Assembly: GCA_002389645.1 (NCBI GenBank)
Contig: DGQE01000015.1
Span: 62,001 to 126,000, forward strand
Reading direction: 5' to 3'
Source: Flavobacteriales bacterium UBA4422
GTDB lineage: Bacteria; Bacteroidota; Bacteroidia; Flavobacteriales_G; Salibacteraceae
DNA length: 64,000 nucleotides
The translations under genes were made by a program, and so were the position numbers. Position 1 is the stretch's first letter. Each line of letters opens with the position of its first letter. The notes beneath the pieces were generated by a model that was not told the origin of the DNA, did not search any database, and saw nothing but the letters and a program-made list of their open reading frames with translations. Below are positions 17,942-26,162 of the stretch, in pieces.

Positions 17942-20908
17942 ATGAAACAAACTTCCACTCTTATAGTATCATTATTGCTTGTGTTCTGCAGCACTTCACT
18001 TTTTGCACAACCGATAGTAACCACCTCTGCCGCACCTTACAACTCGGCCACCTATCTTGTCAATAATGTGTTGATGGGTAGCGGTGTTTCAGGATATAAT
18101 ATTACTTCATATGGCACTGTTGGACAGCGCGGCTACTTTTCAAGTGGAATAGCTTCAATTGGTTTAGATAGTGGTGTGACTATGGCTTCGGGAAACGTAA
18201 CGAATATTATGACCTCAACCGGAGCAGGCGCTTCTACAAATATCCCCAATGGTTTAGGTCAAGGTGGTGGAGATGCTGACTTATTAGCCGTTGCACAAAG
18301 TGTGCCCGCATTAATCGGTGCTGGATTTAGTGTTAACAGTGTTCAAGATGCTGCTTTAATTGAGTTTGATTTTGTACCTACCAGTGACTCCGTTGAGTTC
18401 AATTATGTATTCGGATCTGATGAGTATTTAACGTGGATCAATACGCAATACAATGATGTTTTCGGATTCTTTTTATCAGGCCCAGGCATCAATGGAACTT
18501 TTTCGAATAATGCAGTCAACGTTGCAAGTGTCCCAAATACAACTCCGGCTCTACCTATTACTATCAGCACAATTCATCCAGGGTTAAATGGACAGTATTA
18601 TAATACAGGAGGCGCGCTACTTGCCTACAATGGTTACACTGATGTGATGACTGCGGTGCTTTTGGTTCAAGCATGTGATACTTTTCACATGAAATTAGGT
18701 GTTGCAGATGGAACTGATGGAATTTTAGATACCGGAGTTTTTTTAGAAGGAAGCAGCTTTGAGTCTGTTGGCCTGATTGTTTCTCCTGAGCCATCATACA
18801 ATCCTTACGGAGCTGATACGGCATTATATGAAGGATGTGGAGATGTTATTATTTTCTTTACGCGAAACGACTCTGTGTTAGCACCTGATTCATTGAGTTA
18901 CGAAGTTTACGGACAAGCTCAAATGGGAATTGATTACACAGACATAATTAACTCTGCTGGCGACCCTTGCGTCTTCAATCCAGTATCTAATCACTGGGAA
19001 TGCGAATTGTACTTTGGTGCAGGAGTCGCTACTGACTCAATCACTTTTGACGTGTTATTTGATAATTTTGCTGAAGGAATAGAAAGTCTTGTAATTGCCA
19101 TTACAGATAGCATACAGCTGAGCTGTTATGGAGGTGATACGATTAACCTCAACATTCTTGACCAGCCTGATTTAACCATTAATGCGTTTGGCGATGTGAC
19201 TCTAGATTGTAACGATGGTCCTGCACTTATTGGCGTGCAAGTTTCGCAAGGTCTTCCTCCGTTCACCTTCAATTGGAGTAACGGAATAATGGATAGCACA
19301 CAAAGTGTTCTTCCTCCTATCACATCTTCATATGTGGTAACTGTAGAAGATGGCTGCCAGCAACAAACAGAAGTTGACTTTGTGAATGTTGGAATATTCA
19401 ATGTCCCGTGGTCTTCAGTGAAATTTGGAGATAATCAAACCATTTCTTGTATTGACCCACCTGCAAACATGGGTGTATCAGTTCAGTTTAATGATGCAAT
19501 TTGGCACGGAGATATATCTTATCAATGGAGCACTGGATCTACTGATTCAGCGATTAACGTATTCTCAACTGTGGATACTAACTATACCGTAACCATAACA
19601 AGAGGTTGTACGCAAGAATCAGTAATTCACACTTTCCATCTTTACACTGAAAATGACCCCGTGGTTACTTCAACGAGAGATCTACCTGAGTCAAACTTTG
19701 ATTGTCCAGGAGACACAGCTTTTATGAAAGTTAGCACAATGGGCGGCTACGAACCCTATACATTTAGTTGGAGCACGGGTGCAGTTGATTCGAACACTTT
19801 TGTCAACCCAATGGTAACTACGACCTATTATGTGACCGTTAATGACGTTTGCGGTCTAGTGGACTATGTTGACTCTGTTACGGTTAACATGCCAGTTGCT
19901 GTGCCACTTAGAATAAATGGAATTGTAAATGATACTGTGCCTTGTGAAAACGTAAAAGTTCATTTCGGACCAGGAGTTCCTTCTGGAGGTTATGGCTGGG
20001 GATATGCATTCAGCTGGGATAATTTTGAAACGCAAACTGATTATATTCAAGACATCATTTTTGAAGACAAACCTTTTACACTATGGTTAACTGATGGATG
20101 CCGTGTAGATACTATTTCAAAAACTGTCTATGGTATAATTGCTGATAAAAATGATCTAGACCTTATTGTACCAAACGATACAATCATTTGTTATGGTGAT
20201 GAAATAATTCTATCAGCTGAAGCAATGGATGGAGCTGAGCCGTATCAATTTGAATGGAGTAATGGAGCAATTACTTCCGAAACAAGAATTTCACCTACAG
20301 AGCCAACAACATTTGAAATTCGAATGACAGATTTCTGCGACACTGTCATCAAGAAAAATGTTTTTGTGGATGTCTCCCAAGTAATTGCTGACTTTGAATG
20401 GGAGTATTTAAATGACTATGACGTAGAGTTTACCGATCGTTCCACAGGAACATCAGAATTGATAGGTTTTATATGGAAATCAGAAAAAGCCGGGCTTGAG
20501 TCTTTCGAGCAATCACCTATTCTGCCTTATCCTGACGGAGAGCCTTATATAACATCTTTGACTACAATAGATGAGATTGGTTGTAAAGACATTGACTCTG
20601 TAATGGTTTCACCTAAATTCAATCTCTATATTCCTTCAGGCTTCTCGCCAAATAATGATGGCATCAATGATGTCTGGAGCATTGAAAGCACTGGAATTAG
20701 AGAATTACGATTGGAGATTTATGACCGATGGGGGAATACACTATTCTCAACAGCTGACAAAGACTTCACTTGGGATGCATTCTATAAAGGAAAAAGAGTA
20801 CCAATGGGAAGCTACGCATACAGATTAGTGCTTTATACCGATCAAGATGAGTACCAAGAAACAAGAGGTGTTGTAAACGTGATAAACGATTTCAGCAAGA
20901 GAGATTAA
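17942..20908 (+). CDS. Choice-of-anchor L domain protein with T9SS type B sorting domain
   Basis: The ATG at 17942 gives a good signal peptide (SLLLVFCSTSLFAQ). A TTG nine bases earlier is less likely. The N-terminal ~240 residues match the choice-of-anchor L domain: NVLMGSGVSGYNITSYG, DSGVTMASG, and EFNYVFGSDEYLTW with YNDVFGFFLSGPG. Next comes a Calx-beta-like segment, then about four Ig-like repeats with W-S-N/T-G and a paired cysteine. The end carries the type B domain (SGFSPNNDGINDVWSIE, YDRWGNTLF, then TWDAFYKGKRVPMGSYAYRL). It is probably a surface adhesin or structural protein; the partner is unknown. Confidence 0.88.
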   Translation: MKQTSTLIVSLLLVFCSTSLFAQPIVTTSAAPYNSATYLVNNVLMGSGVSGYNITSYGTVGQRGYFSSGIASIGLDSGVTMASGNVTNIMTSTGAGASTNIPNGLGQGGGDADLLAVAQSVPALIGAGFSVNSVQDAALIEFDFVPTSDSVEFNYVFGSDEYLTWINTQYNDVFGFFLSGPGINGTFSNNAVNVASVPNTTPALPITISTIHPGLNGQYYNTGGALLAYNGYTDVMTAVLLVQACDTFHMKLGVADGTDGILDTGVFLEGSSFESVGLIVSPEPSYNPYGADTALYEGCGDVIIFFTRNDSVLAPDSLSYEVYGQAQMGIDYTDIINSAGDPCVFNPVSNHWECELYFGAGVATDSITFDVLFDNFAEGIESLVIAITDSIQLSCYGGDTINLNILDQPDLTINAFGDVTLDCNDGPALIGVQVSQGLPPFTFNWSNGIMDSTQSVLPPITSSYVVTVEDGCQQQTEVDFVNVGIFNVPWSSVKFGDNQTISCIDPPANMGVSVQFNDAIWHGDISYQWSTGSTDSAINVFSTVDTNYTVTITRGCTQESVIHTFHLYTENDPVVTSTRDLPESNFDCPGDTAFMKVSTMGGYEPYTFSWSTGAVDSNTFVNPMVTTTYYVTVNDVCGLVDYVDSVTVNMPVAVPLRINGIVNDTVPCENVKVHFGPGVPSGGYGWGYAFSWDNFETQTDYIQDIIFEDKPFTLWLTDGCRVDTISKTVYGIIADKNDLDLIVPNDTIICYGDEIILSAEAMDGAEPYQFEWSNGAITSETRISPTEPTTFEIRMTDFCDTVIKKNVFVDVSQVIADFEWEYLNDYDVEFTDRSTGTSELIGFIWKSEKAGLESFEQSPILPYPDGEPYITSLTTIDEIGCKDIDSVMVSPKFNLYIPSGFSPNNDGINDVWSIESTGIRELRLEIYDRWGNTLFSTADKDFTWDAFYKGKRVPMGSYAYRLVLYTDQDEYQETRGVVNVINDFSKRD

Positions 20909-20930
20909 CCTAAAAGATTAAAAATTGAAA

Positions 20931-20961
20931 GTCGGCTCTTTGTTAAGAGCCGGCTTTTTTT
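20931..20961 (+). terminator. Rho-independent terminator after the T9SS pair
   Basis: A 10-bp stem (GTCGGCTCTT pairing with AAGAGCCGGC, one G-T pair) with a TGTT loop is followed by seven T residues. It ends the 16410-20908 unit, and its 3' part overlaps the last codons of the convergent mlaF-like gene. On the other strand the hairpin is followed by a T-rich stretch, so it may act both ways. Confidence 0.85.
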
Positions 20962-21695
20962 GTGCTCAAAAACCCAGATGCATTTACGAAAGATAAAAGC
21001 TCTTTATTTTCTGTCTTCAAGATCTTATCATTATCTCCATCCCACCATTTCTCACCTTTGTGAATAAATAGAATATACTCCCCAATTTCCATCACACTAT
21101 TCATATCATGAGAAATAACTAAAGTGGTGATGTTATATTCAACCGTTATCTCATGAATCAAATTATCTATTACGATAGATGTTTGAGGGTCTAAGCCGGA
21201 ATTAGGTTCATCACAGAAAAGATACTTTGGTCGAGGAGAAATTGCACGGGCTATTCCAACACGCTTTTTCATGCCGCCACTCAACTCAGAAGGAAATAGT
21301 TTATGAGCTGAAGGTAGCTCAACACGCTCGAGCACTTCATCCACACGAACTTGCTTTTCTTTCTTTGTAAGAGTCGTAAGTATATCGAGTGGAAAACGAA
21401 CATTCTCTTCCACTGTCATAAAGTCAAACAATGCACTTCCTTGAAAAAGAAATCCGATTTCGGCACGCAATGCTTTTTTCTCTTTATGGCTCAATTCTAG
21501 AAAATCTCTACCATCATAAAGTAACTTGCCACTTTCTGGAGTTATCAACCCCACTAGACAACGTGCTAATGTGCTTTTACCACTTCCACTAGCTCCAATA
21601 ATCAAACTAGTCTTTCCTGTTTCAAACGTTGCAGAAATGTTCTGTAACACATGCTTATCGCCAAACGACTTATTTAATCCAACAACCTCTATCAT
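20943..21695 (-). CDS. mlaF: ABC transporter ATP-binding protein, MlaF-like
   Basis: ATPase of an MCE-type phospholipid transporter. Walker A GASGSGKST (~36-44), Q-loop LFQGSALFD (~86-94, the SALFD form typical of MlaF/Mkl), signature LSGGMKKR (~139-146), Walker B LFCDEPNSGLDP (~160-171) and switch histidine in VISHDM. It starts inside the end of the permease gene (4-base overlap), so the two are co-translated. No MCE (MlaD-like) substrate-binding gene lies next to them, unlike many Mla operons. Confidence 0.9.
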   Translation of the reverse strand: MIEVVGLNKSFGDKHVLQNISATFETGKTSLIIGASGSGKSTLARCLVGLITPESGKLLYDGRDFLELSHKEKKALRAEIGFLFQGSALFDFMTVEENVRFPLDILTTLTKKEKQVRVDEVLERVELPSAHKLFPSELSGGMKKRVGIARAISPRPKYLFCDEPNSGLDPQTSIVIDNLIHEITVEYNITTLVISHDMNSVMEIGEYILFIHKGEKWWDGDNDKILKTENKELLSFVNASGFLSTKKAGS

Positions 21696-22435
21696 ATCAA
21701 GAAAAGTTGAGTGATTATATAATTGGCAACTAGAATAACAATTGAGCTTTGCACAACACCTCGGGTGCTAGCCTTTCCCACTTCCAAAGCGCTTCCAGCA
21801 GCAAAGTATCCTTGATAAGCAGGAATAGAAGTAAAGATGAACGCAAATACTGCAGCCTTCGATAAAGAATACGCCACATGATACGGCCGGAAGTCTAATT
21901 GTATGCCGTAAACGTAGTCAGCAACAGTGACAATATCAGTAGACATGGCTATTAGGTAACCACCACCTATTGAAACGAACATTGATATGATTACCAAAAA
22001 CGGATTGATTATTACCGATGCCACAATTTTAGGAAGGATAAGAAAAGCACTTGAATTAACCCCCATAATTTCAAGAGCATCAATTTGCTCAGTCACCCTC
22101 ATCAAACCAATTTCTGAAGCAATATTAGACCCTACTTTCCCCGCTAGGATCAATGCCATTATTGTAGGACTGAATTCAAGAATAGTCGATTGACGTGTTG
22201 TAAAGCCAATAGTATACGTTGGAATAAAGGCGCTATCAATATTGGCTGCAGTTTGGATGGTGATAACAGCGCCCATAAAAAGACTAATCACCATTATAAT
22301 ACCCAAAGAGGCTAAACCCAATGAGACCATTTCATCAAATAATCGCTTGCGATAAATCGAGATTTTCTCAGGTTTACTGAAAACCCTCCACATCAGTAAG
22401 ATGTATTGACCCAAATGGAATAAAAAAGATGCCAT
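21692..22435 (-). CDS. mlaE: ABC transporter permease, MlaE family
   Basis: A 247-residue inner-membrane permease with about five helices. MlaE family motifs are visible: MGAVITIQTA, YTIGFTTRQSTILEFSPTIMALILAGKVGS, SEIGLMRVTEQIDALEIMGVNS, and a final RGVVQSSIVILVANYIITQLF. With the downstream ATPase it forms the core of a retrograde or anterograde phospholipid transporter between membranes. A TACATTTG box lies just 5 bases before the ATG, so any transcript from it would have almost no leader. Confidence 0.9.
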   Translation of the reverse strand: MASFLFHLGQYILLMWRVFSKPEKISIYRKRLFDEMVSLGLASLGIIMVISLFMGAVITIQTAANIDSAFIPTYTIGFTTRQSTILEFSPTIMALILAGKVGSNIASEIGLMRVTEQIDALEIMGVNSSAFLILPKIVASVIINPFLVIISMFVSIGGGYLIAMSTDIVTVADYVYGIQLDFRPYHVAYSLSKAAVFAFIFTSIPAYQGYFAAGSALEVGKASTRGVVQSSIVILVANYIITQLFLI

Positions 22436-22496
22436 CGCGACAAATGTAAGGCTAAATCGGTGCTTACTTCATCAATCAATTCACTAGCTTTGAACG

Positions 22497-22655
22497 ATGC
22501 GTTTTGTAAAAATCTCTGTTTTCATTTGCGCGGTTCTAACAATGAACTCTTGTGCGATATTCAAAGGAAAGAAAGACTGCGACTGCCCTCATTGGGGATC
22601 TCATCAGCAGCCGAATAAAGAACTCATCTTGGCGGACTCACATAAAAATGAGTAA
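22497..22655 (+). CDS. Small lipoprotein, 52 residues
   Basis: An open frame of 52 codons starting ATG. It encodes a hydrophobic signal (VKISVFICAVLTMNSC) with a lipobox whose cysteine is residue 19, then a short mature part of 34 residues containing KGKKDCDCPHWGSH. The CxCPxW cluster near the N-terminus of the mature part could bind metal. Its last 8 bases (ATGAGTAA) contain the start codon of the SprT-like gene, which supports both reading frames and suggests translational coupling. I recognise the general look of small Bacteroidetes lipoproteins but know no function. Confidence 0.72.
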   Translation: MRFVKISVFICAVLTMNSCAIFKGKKDCDCPHWGSHQQPNKELILADSHKNE

Positions 22656-23265
22656 AGATCTATTCTCAAAAAAAATGATGCCCTATATGCCAGAAGAAGC
22701 CATTAACTTGGTTTATTCCTGGTTAGAACCTCACAATATTAGATTGAAAATAACCAAGCCTAGAAGATCTAAGCTAGGCGACTTTCGAGTAAAAAGTAGA
22801 AAAGAGCCCGCAATTATTTCTGTGAACGGAAATTTAAATCCATTTTCATTTTTAATCACCTTGACGCACGAAGTAGCACACCTCAAAGATTTTGATGAAC
22901 GCAAAACACTCAGAGAAGCACACGGTGCAAATTGGAAACGGATATACTCTAACCTGCTAGCTGAAGTAATAAATACGGGAGCTTTCCCCAATGAGCTTCA
23001 CCCCGCGCTTCAAAGACATATCAACAACCCCAAAGCAGCATCATGTTCTGATGCTGTCCTTTTAGATGCATTAAGACAGTATGACGATGAACCAAAAGCA
23101 CGTCTCAAAGAACTCGAAGATGGTGCTCAGTTTTTACTAACCAATGGAATGCGCTTTGAGCGTGGTGAATTGAAACGAACTCGTTATAAATGTCAAGAGC
23201 TCAACTCAAAAAAATGGTACTTGGTTCACGGGTTGGCTGAAGTGATCAAAGTAGACATGGACTAA
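22648..23265 (+). CDS. SprT-like zinc metalloprotease-fold protein
   Basis: The ATG at 22648 overlaps the end of the small lipoprotein gene and gives MSKDLFSKKMMPYMPEEA, a plausible family N-terminus. An in-frame extension to 22552 would run through the lipoprotein gene and is unlikely. The SprT-like core is clear: HEVAHLKDF (HExxH zinc motif) followed ~17 residues later by HGANWKRIY, which supplies the third zinc ligand. SprT/Spartan-like proteins are implicated in proteolysis of DNA-protein crosslinks in eukaryotes; the bacterial role is uncertain. Length is 205 residues. Confidence 0.83.
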   Translation: MSKDLFSKKMMPYMPEEAINLVYSWLEPHNIRLKITKPRRSKLGDFRVKSRKEPAIISVNGNLNPFSFLITLTHEVAHLKDFDERKTLREAHGANWKRIYSNLLAEVINTGAFPNELHPALQRHINNPKAASCSDAVLLDALRQYDDEPKARLKELEDGAQFLLTNGMRFERGELKRTRYKCQELNSKKWYLVHGLAEVIKVDMD

Positions 23266-23334
23266 AATGCTAACCTTAACTTCAAATAAGAATGTTCGCA
23301 GTGGATTACTTTCGCTGCCTGATATTAGAATAAT

Positions 23335-24420
23335 ATGAAAGATGTTTATTGCGTGGTAATGGCAGGTGGAATCGGAAGTAGATTCTGGCCAATGAGCAGA
23401 CAAGGTTCTCCAAAACAATATTTAGATATCATGGGTACAGGGTCATCATTGATTCAATTGACCTATGATCGATTGAAAGCAATTTCCAAACCAGATCAAT
23501 TCATGATTGTCACTTCTGATGATTATGTCAGCTTAACAAAGGAGCATCTTCCCGAACTTTCTGACGCACAAATTTTAAGCGAGCCGTCAAGGAAAAACAC
23601 TGCTCCTTGTATCGCATATGCAGCCTATAAGTTGTATAAGAAAAACCCTGATGCGGTGATGGTGATTTCGCCAGCTGACCACATTATCCTAAAGGAAAAT
23701 ACTTTTATCGATACATTGAATGCAGCCGTTGATCACGCATATGAAAGCAACAACTTGGTAACGATAGGAATTAAGCCTAGTCGGCCGGATTCGGGTTATG
23801 GATACATACAGTTTCATCGTGAAAATGACTACGGAAATGACCACTTAAAAAAGGTGAAAACCTTCACTGAAAAGCCTAGTGTAGAGTTAGCACTTCAATT
23901 CTTAAAGAGTGGTGATTTTTATTGGAACAGTGGAATGTTTGTTTGGAAGGCGTCAGCTATCGTTGAAGCATTTCAGGAATTGATGCCAGGATTGGCAGAG
24001 CTATTCAACGAGAAAATGGATGATCTAAACTCTGATGCAGAAACTGCTGCTATACAATCTATTTATGGCGAGTGCCCCAATATTTCTATTGATTACGGCA
24101 TCATGGAAAAAGCTGGAAATGTAGATGTGGTATTGGGTGACTTTGGCTGGTCAGACCTTGGAACATGGGGCTCGCTCTATGAACAAATGGACAAGGATGA
24201 GAAATCAAATGTGCTGGTGAACGGAACTGTTAAAACATACGACACCAACCATTCCATCGTAATGTTGCCGAATGATAAGCTAGCCGTTGTTCAAGGCTTA
24301 ACCAATTACATAGTCATTGATACAGATGATGTTCTGCTCATCTGTCAAAAAGACGAAGAGCAGAAAATAAAGCAGTTTGTTCAAGATCTAAAAGACAGCA
24401 AACTGAACAAATTCATATAA
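23335..24420 (+). CDS. manC: Mannose-1-phosphate guanylyltransferase
   Basis: Makes GDP-mannose from mannose-1-phosphate and GTP for polysaccharide and glycoprotein glycans. The nucleotidyltransferase signature AGGIGSRFWPMSR lies at ~9-21, with SPADHII (~112-118) for metal and nucleotide binding, FTEKPS (~176-181) and NSGMFVW (~198-204). 361 residues corresponds to the monofunctional type; the C-terminal phosphomannose isomerase cupin of the bifunctional enzymes is absent. A separate sugar-phosphate isomerase is encoded at 44692-45684. Confidence 0.93.
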   Translation: MKDVYCVVMAGGIGSRFWPMSRQGSPKQYLDIMGTGSSLIQLTYDRLKAISKPDQFMIVTSDDYVSLTKEHLPELSDAQILSEPSRKNTAPCIAYAAYKLYKKNPDAVMVISPADHIILKENTFIDTLNAAVDHAYESNNLVTIGIKPSRPDSGYGYIQFHRENDYGNDHLKKVKTFTEKPSVELALQFLKSGDFYWNSGMFVWKASAIVEAFQELMPGLAELFNEKMDDLNSDAETAAIQSIYGECPNISIDYGIMEKAGNVDVVLGDFGWSDLGTWGSLYEQMDKDEKSNVLVNGTVKTYDTNHSIVMLPNDKLAVVQGLTNYIVIDTDDVLLICQKDEEQKIKQFVQDLKDSKLNKFI

Positions 24421-24457
24421 AAAAAAGCCAAGTTCATAAACACGAACCTGACTTTTT
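24419..24457 (-). terminator. Terminator of fumC
   Basis: On the minus strand a 14-bp stem (with two G-U pairs) and an 8-base loop is followed by eight U. It lies between the convergent manC and fumC stops and reads best as the fumC terminator. Confidence 0.75.
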
Positions 24458-24475
24458 CATGAAACCCTATGTCTG

Positions 24476-25873
24476 TTAGCTAAGACTTCCAATCATTTTA
24501 GTAGGATCAACCCATTGATCAAATTCCTCTGCAGTTAAGTATCCTAAATTAACAGCCTCTTCCTTCAAGGTAGTTCCGTTTTCATGGGCAGTCTTGGCGA
24601 TTTTCGCTGCCTTTTCGTATCCAATTTTCGTGTTAAGAGCCGTCACCAACATCAACGAATTATCCAAGTTTTGCCTGATGCGCCCATGATTAGGCTCAAT
24701 GCCAACAGCACAATGCTCATCGAATGATTTGCAAGCATCACCAATCAATCTAGCACTCATCAGCACATTATACGCCATCATTGGTTTGAATACATTCAAT
24801 TCGAAATGACCATTTGAACCGCCCACACTCACTGCAACATCGTTACCCATCACTTGCGCACAAACCATGGTGAGTGCTTCAGCTTGTGTTGGATTAACTT
24901 TTCCTGGCATAATGCTAGAACCGGGTTCATTGGAAGGAATAATCAACTCTCCAACTCCACATCGAGGACCGCTTGCCAGCAATCGAACATCATTGGCAAT
25001 TTTCATCAAGCTAACCGCTATTTGCTTCAATGCACCATGTGTCTCTACCAGTGCATCGTGAGCCGCTAAAGCCTCAAACTTATTTTCAGCACTTCTAAAT
25101 GGATGTCCTGTAAATTCCGCAATCTTCTTTGCTACCAAATCAGAATATCCAGCAGGAGTATTAATTCCAGTTCCCACGGCAGTTCCGCCCAGGGCGACTT
25201 CTGAAAGATGATCCAACGTATTTCTCAACGCTTTCAATCCGTGATTCAGCTGAGATACATATCCAGACAATTCTTGACCAACAGTTAATGGAGTTGCATC
25301 CATCAAGTGAGTACGACCAATTTTAACGACATCCATAAACTTAACTGACTTCTTTGCCAAAGTATCTCTCAATTGCTTCACACCAGGAATAGTGGTTTCC
25401 ACCACCATTTTATAAGCTGCAATGTGCATTCCTGTAGGATAAGTATCATTTGAACTCTGACTCTTGTTTACATCGTCATTTGGATGAATAGATGAATTGC
25501 CTTCACCTAGCCTTCCGCCAGCAATTACATGGGCTCTGTTTGAAACTACCTCATTCACATTCATATTCGATTGTGTTCCTGAGCCTGTTTGCCACACCAC
25601 CAATGGAAATTGATCATCCAACTTACCTTCTAATATTTCATCACACACCTTTGAAATCAAATCGCGCTTTTCAGTGGATAAAACTCCTAGTTCGCAATTC
25701 GTGTGTGCAGCAGCTTTTTTCAAATAAGCAAAACCGTGAACCACCTCTAGTGGCATGCTCGCCTCTGCTCCTATTTTAAAGTTATTTCTCGAGCGTTCAG
25801 TTTGCGCTCCCCAATACTTATCGGCTGGCACCTTTACCTCGCCCATGGTATCTTTCTCAATTCTGAAATCCAT
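24476..25873 (-). CDS. fumC: Class II fumarate hydratase
   Basis: Converts fumarate and water to L-malate in the TCA cycle, without iron. Family signature GSSIMPGKVNPTQ at ~320-332 contains the flexible catalytic loop. Other motifs: GSGTQSNMN (~100), SSNDTYPTGMH (~142) and the catalytic-base region GRTHLMDATP (~190). 465 residues is the typical homotetramer subunit length. A TACATTTG box sits about 90 bases upstream of the start on the same strand and is a candidate promoter. Confidence 0.97.
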   Translation of the reverse strand: MDFRIEKDTMGEVKVPADKYWGAQTERSRNNFKIGAEASMPLEVVHGFAYLKKAAAHTNCELGVLSTEKRDLISKVCDEILEGKLDDQFPLVVWQTGSGTQSNMNVNEVVSNRAHVIAGGRLGEGNSSIHPNDDVNKSQSSNDTYPTGMHIAAYKMVVETTIPGVKQLRDTLAKKSVKFMDVVKIGRTHLMDATPLTVGQELSGYVSQLNHGLKALRNTLDHLSEVALGGTAVGTGINTPAGYSDLVAKKIAEFTGHPFRSAENKFEALAAHDALVETHGALKQIAVSLMKIANDVRLLASGPRCGVGELIIPSNEPGSSIMPGKVNPTQAEALTMVCAQVMGNDVAVSVGGSNGHFELNVFKPMMAYNVLMSARLIGDACKSFDEHCAVGIEPNHGRIRQNLDNSLMLVTALNTKIGYEKAAKIAKTAHENGTTLKEEAVNLGYLTAEEFDQWVDPTKMIGSLS

Positions 25874-25979
25874 ATAATGTTGATTTTTAACGATTCACGG
25901 TTTTGATGAAATCTTTGTTTTTATTTCTGTCGAATAAATTAGACCTATGCTTTATATTCGCTGCCAAATGTAAAATGCC

Positions 25980-26150
25980 ATGGGCGAATATATTGGCTTC
26001 TTTATTTTTCTTTTCTTCTTTTTAATGGCTTTCTGGATCCTAATCTTTTTGGTCGGATTCTTGGGCTACTGGTCAATCATGGGTGGATTAAACAGCATGA
26101 TGCCTGGTTTATTCAATAAGAAGGAAGAAGAAGTTTCAGAAGAAGCATAA
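25980..26150 (+). CDS. Small membrane protein, 56 residues
   Basis: ATG-initiated frame of 56 codons. Residues ~4-34 form a very hydrophobic, Phe-rich stretch, long enough for one or two membrane passes. Then come GGLNSMMPGLF and a charged tail rich in Lys and Glu (NKKEEEVSEEA). It sits alone between the divergent fumC start and the convergent prfB end, 12 bases before the latter. The composition is clearly protein-like, and the acidic cytoplasmic tail is typical for small regulators of membrane complexes, but no family is recognised. Confidence 0.62.
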   Translation: MGEYIGFFIFLFFFLMAFWILIFLVGFLGYWSIMGGLNSMMPGLFNKKEEEVSEEA

Positions 26151-26162
26151 CAACTCTCTTCT

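Noticed and set aside
22552..22647. Longer N-terminus of the SprT-like protein
   Set aside because: This stretch is the coding region of the small lipoprotein in another frame.
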